A DNA stretch of 64,000 bases from Candidatus Poribacteria bacterium (lineage in GTDB: Bacteria > Poribacteria > WGA-4E > WGA-3G), in assembly GCA_028821605.1 (NCBI GenBank), contig JAPPFM010000058.1, positions 230,668 to 294,667 of the forward strand, written 5' to 3'. The notes beneath the pieces were generated by a model. It saw only the letters and a program-made list of their open reading frames with translations, was not told the DNA's origin and did not search any database. Positions 45,101 to 50,043 of the stretch are shown here, piece by piece. Every line of letters begins with the position of its first letter. Within the stretch, counting starts at the first letter, position 1. Made by a program: the position numbers and the translations under genes.

Positions 45101-46466
45101 CTCCAGAACCATCATTAAAGGCAACGACAAACTGGGTAAGCGGAAGCCTGTGGTAGATTGTGTCACCGATACGGTTAAATTTCTTATCGGCCTCGACGGG
45201 TTCCTCGACGGGTTCTAGTGAAACAAGTTCCGGTGCAAGGTTGTCATAGTAAAAACGCATCTTAAGAAGAATTTCACCTTCGTTATCACCAATAATCCGA
45301 ATTTCATACTCACCGTCTTGAAGACCTCCTGTCGGTAATAAGGGTGATAGGAGCTGCAATCGAATCCTATTCGTAGAAAGTTGTGTCCTTTGCCCCGGTA
45401 TTTCATTCTCCTCAGAACCGATAATACGAAAAAGCTTAATGTCGGGAAAATTGCTACTTCCAAGGTTATCAAGGTTATCTGCGAATGTCGCTTCAACATA
45501 ACTTAACTGTTGGCTAACATAAGCCCCAGGTGTAAGTCTCCCTCTGTTGGTAGCAACACTTGTTAAGCGGAGTAGCTCATCACCAAAATCAAAGGTAAAT
45601 TTCGTTTGGCTCTTTGAGTCATTACGGGCTTTATCAAACAGGGTAATCTCAAGTGTGTAGGTCCCGTTTTCAGAGAGTGCATCCAGAGAATTTTCTAAAG
45701 TAAGGGTTAGCGTGTCATCTGATGTGTCGTGGCTGAGTGAACCCGCCACGGTAGTCCCGTTTTCATTCTTCAAAACGATATTCGATAAATTTGGACCGAA
45801 ATCAATTGGACTCCCCTCTTCATCCGGGGTTACTTTAATGAAAGAGATGGGTGTGTTGATAACTTTGCCTTCGGTAATTCTTTCGGTAATTTCATCATCT
45901 TCACCCGCTTCTATCTTGGAGATGCGCGGGGAAGTTGCATCTAAAGTTGCTTTCGCCGTCTTTTCCAGATCAGCTGCTCTCTCTCCTTCATCTTCATCCG
46001 GTTTCTTGTTGAGAACAACTTTAATAGTATATTCCCCGTCTGGAAGTTGTTGACCGTTAGCACTTCCGTCCCAGAGGATGCGAACAGTCTCGTTTGGCAA
46101 CACAGTTCCTTGAGCAATAAGTGCTTCACCCGCTCCAATCGTTGTAGGTGGTATAACTGTAACAGTATACGGATCCCCATCCTCATCAGTTCGAGCATCA
46201 ACAGTGAAAGTAATAAGCAGCCTATCACTCCCTCCCCTGAAGATGAAATCACCGCTTGCATCAACTGACATACTCGTCAGAGCTGCCCAAACGTTGGGAG
46301 TTATCATTAAGACTGCGAGACAAATAAAAAATTGAAAAAAGAGAAAATTCACCACACCCGAGCGGATTGGGAATTTGGTAGAAGGGTAATCTCCACTATC
46401 ACGTCGATGTCGACCTTTGTGTATCGACTTGCAAATTATGCCATACATATTTTTATTTTTTGACAC
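36120..46466 (-). CDS. Giant (3448-residue) exported protein of tandem Ig-like modules
   Basis: The GTG start at 46466 follows AGGGAG; an ATG six codons in is an alternative. After an unusual charged N-terminal extension of about 38 residues, a hydrophobic signal segment (VVNFLFFQFFICLAVLMI) ends near ALTS. The rest is about 27 Ig-like modules of ~110 residues, each closing with a boundary such as FIYDTQLP, FVYDTQEP or FIYDSQVP and containing D-G-S-x-D-G-x-Y. In the middle they form triplets repeated about five times. Three 353-base blocks within them are identical. The C-terminus has a FlgD/type IX-like domain (FGWPNPLRLSKRD ... PVARGLYIFRLEA ... VVGKVLVVE). A stalk-like adhesin or cell-surface fibre is likely, though no ligand-binding head is obvious. 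Confidence 0.85.
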   Translation of the reverse strand: MSKNKNMYGIICKSIHKGRHRRDSGDYPSTKFPIRSGVVNFLFFQFFICLAVLMITPNVWAALTSMSVDASGDFIFRGGSDRLLITFTVDARTDEDGDPYTVTVIPPTTIGAGEALIAQGTVLPNETVRILWDGSANGQQLPDGEYTIKVVLNKKPDEDEGERAADLEKTAKATLDATSPRISKIEAGEDDEITERITEGKVINTPISFIKVTPDEEGSPIDFGPNLSNIVLKNENGTTVAGSLSHDTSDDTLTLTLENSLDALSENGTYTLEITLFDKARNDSKSQTKFTFDFGDELLRLTSVATNRGRLTPGAYVSQQLSYVEATFADNLDNLGSSNFPDIKLFRIIGSEENEIPGQRTQLSTNRIRLQLLSPLLPTGGLQDGEYEIRIIGDNEGEILLKMRFYYDNLAPELVSLEPVEEPVEADKKFNRIGDTIYHRLPLTQFVVAFNDGSGVRVPRIVFGTPGEDGINALGGRSFPGANSNTLIYILDKPIVSRDGSQDGRYILNVQATDIVGNTKTYNYRFIYDTQLPTLISTTPAANATVSELSQVEVKLNEKTSGIDFIQSSFQLTRNDSGAQVDVPVNITSNGTDTITLTLTEPIALDGSDDGTYRIEITPTDRARNSGPTVVREFYLISQKREPEIRLTIPETTTVNSLTTITAEIVDYIGAGIDFDASTLTVRNSQGAFIAQEDLARAEASNQLTWTAAAPVARDGSADGEYTITATFIDFTGQSFTQEFPLVLDTQFPAIESVQVAAESPTSLAEDRTTDIADSVGQITVAFDETAGDVDFGATVVSLMGPGETVIPVNRVDNGQAVLTLNFQALTQRGEYTLSVTPQDLTGNQSTSPFVYRFRIDVALPVVSSVLIDGKSGTLVYVNGTAANIVANFTDLSGVGVALGDGGSTIVVTSPSGIPAPGITTSTGENQLTWTPIVLPTDGSADGRYTVTVTPIDNAGRQGDVVYRQFVYDTQEPRISAATPLTLNAPVSYVSGGLNQLTFTVADVVPGEGIEPSDILWESQTIELLDASGAAVPAALTYDELASQLYLTLSSPFAQDGSVDGEYTVKLGIVDRSGNLLDAEYTFIYDSQVPSLSSVRVNTEPAVALVPNRITEILESVSSIIFEFDEATRVDFANTQVTLTGPTGETIPLTLEDNGTTGLTVSFLPLVQVGMYTLSVTAQDVAGNVTPGAVDYRFTLDLALPLVSSVLIDGKAGTIVYVNGTAANIVANFAELSGVGVALGDSGSTIAVTSPSGIPAPGITTATGENQLTWSPIVLPTDGSADGRYTVTVTPIDNAGRQGDVVYRQFVYDTQEPRITAATSLTLNAPVSYVSGGLSQFTFTIEDVVPGEGIEPSDILWESQTIALLDASGNMVPTALTFDELSSQLYLTLLSPFAQDGSVDGEYTVELGIVDKAGNRLDVEHAFIYDSQVPGLSSVMINAESPVELVPQQVTEILETTSAITLQFEEATRVDFANTVVTLTGPGEQPIPLNVSIDGFSQLTVRFIELTQAGLYTLSVTPQDIAGNVAQGAVQYTFRLELVLPSVSAVTLGGQTGDMVFLNGSDFTVVATLVDEIGVGLALGEDGSGIVVTNASGSVVPGQLELAENALIWNPVSLPTDGSADGRYSVAITPVDKTGRRGEVVSREFIYDTEAPQITASSPLTLSQPVSYVSGALRQFTFTVADVGPADLVLADQTVILVDAAGDPVSSVVTHDELTNQLYLTLSSPFAQDGSVDGEYTVELGIVDKAGNRSDSAHIFIYDSQVPNLSSVMVNTESPLVLTPEGIVDISESISSITLEFDEATRIDFTNTQVTLTGPGGEAIPLTLEDNGTTGLTASFLPLRQIGVYTLSVTAQDVAGNVASGAVNYRFALDLTLPSVISVMIGGKSGDVVFINGSDTRIVATFSDDTRISLTGEGSSIIVTDASGAAVRGQMRVEGKNQLIWQALSLPADGSVDGRYTVEITPINKAGRRGEVVSREFIYDTEAPQITASSPLTLSQPVSYVSGALRQFTFTVADVGPADLVLADQTVILVDAAGDPVSSVVTHDELTNQLYLTLSSPFAQDGSVDGEYTVELGIVDKAGNRSDSAHTFVYDSQVPGLSSVLINAESPVELVPQQVTEISETTSAITLQFEEAIRVDFANTVVTLAGPDEQPIVLNVSVDGFSQLTVRFIELTQAGLYTLSVTPQDIAGNVAQGAVQYTFRLELVLPSVSAVTLGGQTGDMVFLNGSDSTIVATLVDEIGVGLASGEGGSSIVVTNASGSVVPGQLRLAENALIWNPISLPTDGSADGRYSVAITPVDKTGRRGEVVSREFIYDTEAPQITASSPLTLSQPVSYVSGALRQFTFTVADVGPADLVLADQTVILVDAAGDPVSSVVTHDELTNQLYLTLSSPFAQDGSVDGEYTVELGIVDKAGNRSDSAHTFIYDSQVPHLSSVMVNTDPPVELVPNRIAEILASLSSITLKFDEATRIDFTNTQITLMGPDPSGATDDSGVPIESEFPLTLQDDGASQVTVNFLKLEQIGSYKLSITPRDVAGNAASGPVAYHFFLDIPLPRVTSIVIGESETTESGDVAYVNASNMIIGAFLVDPTETGLSFGTEGSSITVVDVNNTIVRGATGSNGENLIVWEPIGLTSDGTTDGRYSVYVIPVDQAGRQGSTIYREFVYDTQEPEIIAADPIDLSQPVSYISRSLTQLRFTVADVGPADLMLSDQQVSLRDASGGLVPAQLTNDTENQLFLTLDQPLPLDGSMDGEYTVLIALADKAGNPYTVEHSIIYDTQSPTLVSTVPADGALLTEDVTEIQVTLNDEGGSRIDWAMTTVILVDPNGTQISGELVSDGETKLTLTTNQLVADGRYIIRVQAVDRAGNGNATVFERSFLLSRRLPTVVSTEPTTAPRDEAFTNEELEGIEVRLETDDENHLSTLRLLNADNQVIAGQQRRTSTRLIYDLVRPLATDGSEDGVYTIEFTPISASGRSGGVQRFTFTYDTQSPEIETDEVINLVVVQPEVNNSLTEIRVNLTDETSGIDWKNLDEKWLTFERLSPNPTKISGRVSDDGQGNLTFRLTVPLADNGSADGEYKITINPKDRAGNDDEPYQKVFVYDTNPPTIDESTLLINELPLLVDINAVDYPTAVSTTGGVVIQANIFDTGLGVNLAQSRITVRGPDGSEISGSTQQNGVDTLIFKSDGLTVQGVYKITVISVGNDSELLGFAPTDSITAEFLYETTEPTAAITSDGGETELTDKALPLEGTASDPAGTQRVGEGEIPVPASGVWLVEIVGTGPDNQPIEPVAAVDDSDAEQEPWSVWSIDFLPTRSGEYDLDVRVTDNAGNYAIYDIGTYTMSVSLTFRGTTFGWPNPLRLSKRDVAFFSFDVNVPLGDTIELTLSIYDWSGDMVLSQTYPDVVSGQRNDQLVKWNLENQAGTPVARGLYIFRLEAVNAAGNRANVVGKVLVVE
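39211..39563. repeat. 353-bp identical internal repeat, copy 1 of 3
   Basis: Same sequence as 40210-40562 and 41206-41558. It encodes the C module and part of the next module of the giant protein's triplet. Confidence 0.85.
40210..40562. repeat. 353-bp identical internal repeat, copy 2 of 3
   Basis: Located 999 bases from copy 1, matching one three-module period. Confidence 0.85.
41206..41558. repeat. 353-bp identical internal repeat, copy 3 of 3
   Basis: Located 996 bases from copy 2. Flanking modules have diverged while this block has not. Confidence 0.85.
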
Positions 46467-46472
46467 TCGTTT

Positions 46473-46590
46473 CTCCCTGCTTGTCGCGCCCCGAAGATCG
46501 TCAAACTCCGGCGATTCGCGTTAATTCACAGTTTTCCCGGACAGGTTCCGCACCCTGCCGCGGTGTCCGCACCCCCACGCCCCGAAAACA
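46473..46590 (-). promoter_or_regulatory. Structured 5' leader of the giant gene
   Basis: On the minus strand several nested helices can form: GTTTTC/GAAAAC (46584-46589 with 46531-46536), GGACA/TGTCC (46564-46568 with 46539-46543), CCGC/GCGG inside it, and CCGGAG/CTTCGG (46506-46511 with 46491-46496) inside CGCG/CGCG, close to the AGGGAG ribosome site. I recognise no riboswitch class. The rest of 46591-46823 is AT-rich without a gene, apart from the hairpin at 46778-46802. Confidence 0.45.
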
Positions 46591-46777
46591 CAACGAAAGG
46601 CATATTGAAGGAGTGTGTTGACAATTTCTCCGTATCTATTCACTGATTTCAATTATTTGATTTCACGTTCTTAGGGAACAGACGTGTGACAATCCCCTTT
46701 ACTTTAGATTAGACGCAAAAATTTTAATTAGGTTGATAAAATTATAGAAAGACCAGAGGAATACAACACCGCTACAA

Positions 46778-46802
46778 GGCGCGATTGATTGTAAACCGCG
46801 CC
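46778..46802 (-). repeat. Hairpin after the Idh-like gene
   Basis: GGCGCG (46778-46783) faces CGCGCC (46797-46802), 22 bases after the stop of the minus-strand dehydrogenase gene. No clear U tract follows, so it is either a weak terminator or another REP-like hairpin. Confidence 0.45.
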
Positions 46803-46823
46803 CGCAGCCTATAGGCATAAGTC

Positions 46824-47834
46824 TTAGCCAATATCCCCATTAGCAACCATCGTCAACAGGGCGGAATCGTCTACGGCAAGCGGTAAATTAATCTTCGCAC
46901 GCTGTCGGCTTGATTGATACGTAGCAAAAATGAGTTCAGTCGCCTGAAGTGCCTTGCGTCCACTGAGCTCCGGCTCACGTCCGGTTTTTACACCGTGAAT
47001 AAGATCGAGTACAGAGAGTGTCGTTGCGTCGCGCTCAGCGACCAAGCCGGTTAAGTCAGGTACTTCCCATCCATCCCCATCCTCGCGGAGCATCCGCAAC
47101 GGGGATCCACCACCACCAACATCAATGATACCTTTCGTCCCGATGAGACGATTGCCGAAACCTCCTAAAGACGTACCACCCGTCGCAAGTAGACCTTCAA
47201 CCCCGTTCTTCCAGCGAATCCACGAGACTCCACTGGTTTCAACCTGAACGCCGAAAACAGTGTTTTCCCCCGCTACATCTATTTGACCGATAACCCAGTC
47301 AACAGGTTCGTCATTATTGTAGAAAAAGAACATATCAAACCAGTGTGTTCCCCAGTCAAGTAAATTGGGACACGCGCCTTCAAGCCGTCGTAATTCACCG
47401 ATCGCACCCTCGTTTGCCAAGCGTTTCGCCTTGACAAATTGGGCACCGAAACGGCGCTGGTGACAAAACGTTATGACCACGTTGTTATCAACACACGCTT
47501 GATAGAGTTCTTTGGCATCGCCCCAAGTGGGAGCCATAGGTTTCTCGCAATGGATGGCTTTAATCCCGCTATTGGCGGCAGCGACCACCATAGGTTTATG
47601 GAGTTCAATCCACGTACAGACACTCACAAAATCGAGCGTCTCTGTGTCCAGCATCTCCTGATAGTCTTCATAGGTATTGGACACCTCAAACTGCTCTGCG
47701 AAATCGTTTCTCGCATCTTCAACTGGATCAGAACAGGCGACGATGTCTACATCTGGGGAGGCTTGATACCCGCGTGCATGCGAGCGTCCACGTCCACCAC
47801 AACCGATAACGCCTGCTTTAAAAGTGGTTTCCAT
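46824..47834 (-). CDS. Gfo/Idh/MocA family oxidoreductase
   Basis: 336 residues. The N-terminal Rossmann domain opens with KAGVIGCGGRGRSHARGY and contains DFVSVCTWIELH and the family motif HCEKPMAPT, whose Lys is the usual catalytic residue. The C-terminal beta-sheet domain includes GTHWFDMFFFYN, with the His/Asp positions of the active site, and NRLIGTKGIIDVGGGG. Such enzymes oxidise sugars, inositols or related compounds with NAD(P). The substrate cannot be told from sequence. It stands alone, with the giant gene 357 bases downstream on the same strand. Confidence 0.9.
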   Translation of the reverse strand: METTFKAGVIGCGGRGRSHARGYQASPDVDIVACSDPVEDARNDFAEQFEVSNTYEDYQEMLDTETLDFVSVCTWIELHKPMVVAAANSGIKAIHCEKPMAPTWGDAKELYQACVDNNVVITFCHQRRFGAQFVKAKRLANEGAIGELRRLEGACPNLLDWGTHWFDMFFFYNNDEPVDWVIGQIDVAGENTVFGVQVETSGVSWIRWKNGVEGLLATGGTSLGGFGNRLIGTKGIIDVGGGGSPLRMLREDGDGWEVPDLTGLVAERDATTLSVLDLIHGVKTGREPELSGRKALQATELIFATYQSSRQRAKINLPLAVDDSALLTMVANGDIG

Positions 47835-47941
47835 TTTTTAATTACTCCTTGCGGTTCGGTCAAGTTATCAATCTTCCCGCCAAGACCCCATGCTTTAACT
47901 TGCCGGATGTAGGCGGGTATTGAGTTTGTGTAAAAAAAGAT

Positions 47942-47970
47942 TTGACTTTTAGCGAAAAATGTGGTATAAT
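47942..47970 (+). promoter_or_regulatory. Near-consensus sigma70 promoter facing a non-coding region
   Basis: TTGACT (47942-47947) and TATAAT (47965-47970) are separated by exactly 17 bases. The predicted start is near 47977 on the plus strand. No plus-strand protein gene follows for over 1.5 kb and the next genes downstream are on the minus strand, so the promoter should drive an RNA. Confidence 0.75.
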
Positions 47971-48070
47971 TGCTATTGACACTTGGGCACCGTTCTCACC
48001 CTCTACAACTTGTAGAGGTGGTGTCCGCTACCGTGAGAAGTAGTCAAAAAGTGTCAGGTGTCAATACCAC
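47961..48070. repeat. Terminal inverted repeat around the 5' part of the RNA candidate
   Basis: GTGTCAATACCAC (48058-48070) matches in reverse the split sequence GTGGTAT ... TATTGACAC (47961-47982). The second arm can also pair alternatively with AAGTGTCA (48049-48056). A MITE-like end structure is possible. Confidence 0.4.
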
Positions 48071-48360
48071 TTAAAAAGTATAAGAGACCGTTGACGCGTA
48101 AATCAGCGATTGCTGACATATTCGGGGCAGAGGTGAAAGTCTGCACGTTGTATTGCGGTCTCACCTTCAACTTTTTCTCTCCATTTGGAGAGAGGTAGGC
48201 GGGGATAGCCAAGAACCTTCTGACTTGATATGCCCAAAGGGATTTTTTCACCCTTTGGGGAATCGTCTACTGGTGGAGCGAAAATAAGACGGTGGACTCT
48301 TTGAGAAAACCGCAGTCGCTACGAAACCGAAGCCCCTACCTTTAGGTAGTGGGTGCTATC
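47977..48360 (+). ncRNA. Structured non-coding RNA candidate with IS200/IS605-like 3' end
   Basis: It begins at the predicted transcription start. The 5' part can form three interlocked helices: 47985-47991 with 48020-48026, 47993-47999 with 48033-48039, and 48000-48005 with 48013-48018. Further hairpins follow: CTCTCC/GGAGAG (48177-48192) and CCCAAAGGG/CCCTTTGGG (48233-48259). The 3' part (GTCGCTACGAAACCGAAG, then CCCCTACCTTTAGGTAG to 48353) resembles the right end of IS200/IS605 elements, which forms the scaffold of TnpB omegaRNA. No TnpB or TnpA frame is present. It may be an orphan guide-like RNA, a decayed element or an unknown RNA. Confidence 0.45.
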
Positions 48361-48366
48361 ACTAAC

Positions 48367-48388
48367 GGGCGAGATGACCTCGCCTACA
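48367..48388 (-). repeat. REP-like hairpin
   Basis: On the minus strand it reads TGTAGGCGAGG-TCAT-CTCGCCC. It lies directly after the stop of the Ldh2-type gene. Confidence 0.55.
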
Positions 48389-48392
48389 CAAT

Positions 48393-49361
48393 CTAACACG
48401 TTAATTGATTTACAAGTGTGTCATCTAAATGGATGCCATCAGCGAGATGGATTTCTCTCTGACGGTATGCGCGTTCACCGGGGATGAGAATTTCCGTAAC
48501 GCCGCTCTCCAATCGATTCTCCTTGACGCGCGCAATAAGCGCGTCAACCTCTGCCTTGAACTGGGTCAATGGGACAAAACCTGTTGGGTCAATAGCGATA
48601 ATAAGTAAACCGTAGTTTGTCCCGGGCGGTGGAATCGTCGCAGCGTTGACTAAAACACCAGCAAGGATTTGTGTGATGAGGGCAAGTCCAAATCCTTTAT
48701 GTCCACCAAAAGGACGAACGCTCCCCTTTAGTGCTGCATCTGCACTCGTTGTCGGTGCACCATCCGGGTCAAACGCGATTCCTTCAACGATTGGAGTGTC
48801 CTCCTGCATAGCAACGAGCAGATCTCCGTTGGTAATCGCAGCGGTAGACATATCGAATAGGAGGGGTACTGTGTTAGAAGGGATTCCAACGGCAATCGGA
48901 TTCGTTCCTAAAATGGCTTCCGTGCCGCCTTCAGGGGTAATTCGGGGCAGACAGTCCGCAAAGAGCAACCCAATAATATCCGCTTTCCGCGCCATATCAA
49001 CATAATATCCTGCCATACCACAATGCGACGTATTGTAAACACCTACAATGCTTGCGCCGGTCTGCTTCGTACGCGCAATTGCAAGTTCCATTGCACGATA
49101 CGCGACAAGATAGCCGGGTTGGTTCCCACCGTTAACTCGGACACACTGACCTTTCTCCTCGTCAATCTGTATATCAGTCCGTTCGCCCTGTTTATAACGA
49201 TTTTTAATCCCGGTTAACCGGATAAAGCCGTGCGTTTTTCGCCCGCGGAGCTCGGCTTCCAATAAGATATCTGCGATAATGGTGGCATCCGTTGATGGCA
49301 TACCACTCTTTGTTAAAAAAGTCTCAGCGAGTTGTCGCGCATCAGCAATTGAAATATGCAC
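48393..49361 (-). CDS. Malate/L-lactate dehydrogenase (Ldh2/YlbC) family protein
   Basis: 322 residues matching the Ldh2 family, NAD(P)-dependent 2-hydroxyacid or imine dehydrogenases of a fold distinct from Rossmann enzymes. Signatures are ELRGRKTHGFIRL (with the conserved H-G-x-x-R), YNTSHCGMAGYYVDMA, CLPRITPEGGTEAILGTNPI, FDMSTAAITNGDL and the late motif FGGHKGFGLALI. The usual S-x-G region and lengths fit. Substrates in this family include malate, lactate, ureidoglycolate and 2,3-diketogulonate; none can be chosen here. Confidence 0.88.
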   Translation of the reverse strand: MHISIADARQLAETFLTKSGMPSTDATIIADILLEAELRGRKTHGFIRLTGIKNRYKQGERTDIQIDEEKGQCVRVNGGNQPGYLVAYRAMELAIARTKQTGASIVGVYNTSHCGMAGYYVDMARKADIIGLLFADCLPRITPEGGTEAILGTNPIAVGIPSNTVPLLFDMSTAAITNGDLLVAMQEDTPIVEGIAFDPDGAPTTSADAALKGSVRPFGGHKGFGLALITQILAGVLVNAATIPPPGTNYGLLIIAIDPTGFVPLTQFKAEVDALIARVKENRLESGVTEILIPGERAYRQREIHLADGIHLDDTLVNQLTC

Positions 49362-49480
49362 GTTTTACTCCATTTCTTCTGTATTATCCACTTTTTAATT
49401 TTGATGTTGACGCTTGTATTTAATGCTGCTATACTTTAGCGCAAATCTGCCCGAAATTCAAGTCACTTTTTACCTGTTAC

Positions 49481-49506
49481 TGTAGGCGCGGTTCTTTTAA
49501 CCACGC
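49481..49506 (+). repeat. REP-like hairpin
   Basis: TGTAGGCGCGGTTCTTTTAA then CCACGC: the GCGCGGTT arm is partly complementary to AACCACGC. It lies just upstream of the plus-strand hypothetical gene at 49532. Confidence 0.5.
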
Positions 49507-49531
49507 AGAAATACCCAAGGAGGGACTACAG

Positions 49532-49939
49532 ATGGCGAATCAAAAGCACGACCTGGTTGAATACCCCATCCAAGATAATGTCCGGTTAGAATCATACTGG
49601 CGTGACGATGCCGGTGGACGCGGTCCTGCGGCTTCCTTGTTCGTTTATGACGATGAAATTATGCGCTTCGATTGCTTTGGCGGCGATAATGGGCACTGCC
49701 ACTTCAATCTCCGGCAGACACGCGGTAGACGGTGGATGTACCCGGAAGGCACCTTCCAAGATCACATTCAACAGAGCCTGTTCGACCTCCGCACAAATTT
49801 GAACTTCTGTCTCCAAACCCATCAGGACGAACGGGTTCAAGAAGTACAAATAGAACAGCAAAGCTTAGAACAGGCAACCCACCAAATGGAAGCCCACTTG
49901 TTAGTGCTCGCCGGCAAATTGCAGCAGGACACCGCATGA
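49532..49939 (+). CDS. Hypothetical 135-residue protein, first gene of the nnr operon
   Basis: AAGGAGGG precedes the ATG. The protein is soluble, without a signal peptide. Seen parts are DNVRLESYWRDDAGGRGPAA, LFVYDDEIMRFDCFGGDNGH, RWMYPEGTFQDHIQQ and a Gln-rich helical tail (ERVQEVQIEQQSLEQATHQM). I recognise no family. Its stop overlaps the next ATG by 4 bases, so it is translationally coupled to the micro-ORF and nnr. Confidence 0.75.
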   Translation: MANQKHDLVEYPIQDNVRLESYWRDDAGGRGPAASLFVYDDEIMRFDCFGGDNGHCHFNLRQTRGRRWMYPEGTFQDHIQQSLFDLRTNLNFCLQTHQDERVQEVQIEQQSLEQATHQMEAHLLVLAGKLQQDTA

Positions 49940-50043
49940 AAATGCCAGCAGCAAGCGGACAACGGAGGCTTGCGGAACTTATGTTAACACCGCAGTTAAA
50001 CCAAACTGTTTGTTTCTCGCCTCGCGCAAGAATGAAAACATGA
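49936..50043 (+). CDS. 35-codon bridging ORF between the hypothetical gene and nnr
   Basis: It encodes MKMPAASGQRRLAELMLTPQ followed by LNQTVCFSPRARMKT. The ATG overlaps the upstream stop (ATGA, 49936-49939) and its TGA overlaps the nnr start (ATGA, 50040-50043). This exact two-sided 4-base overlap suggests translation re-initiation through the small frame. Any peptide function is unknown; it may act only as a coupling leader. Confidence 0.5.
   Translation: MKMPAASGQRRLAELMLTPQLNQTVCFSPRARMKT

Noticed and set aside
46473..46590. Known riboswitch (cobalamin, c-di-GMP, c-di-AMP, SAM) in the giant gene leader
   Set aside because: The conserved boxes of these classes are not present.
48054..48251. 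Minus-strand 65-codon ORF in the RNA candidate
   Set aside because: No family similarity; the region is better explained by RNA hairpins and an element end.
49732..49935. Longer 103-codon form of the bridging ORF
   Set aside because: Its first two thirds overlap the real upstream gene in another frame; only the part from 49936 shows coupled overlaps.
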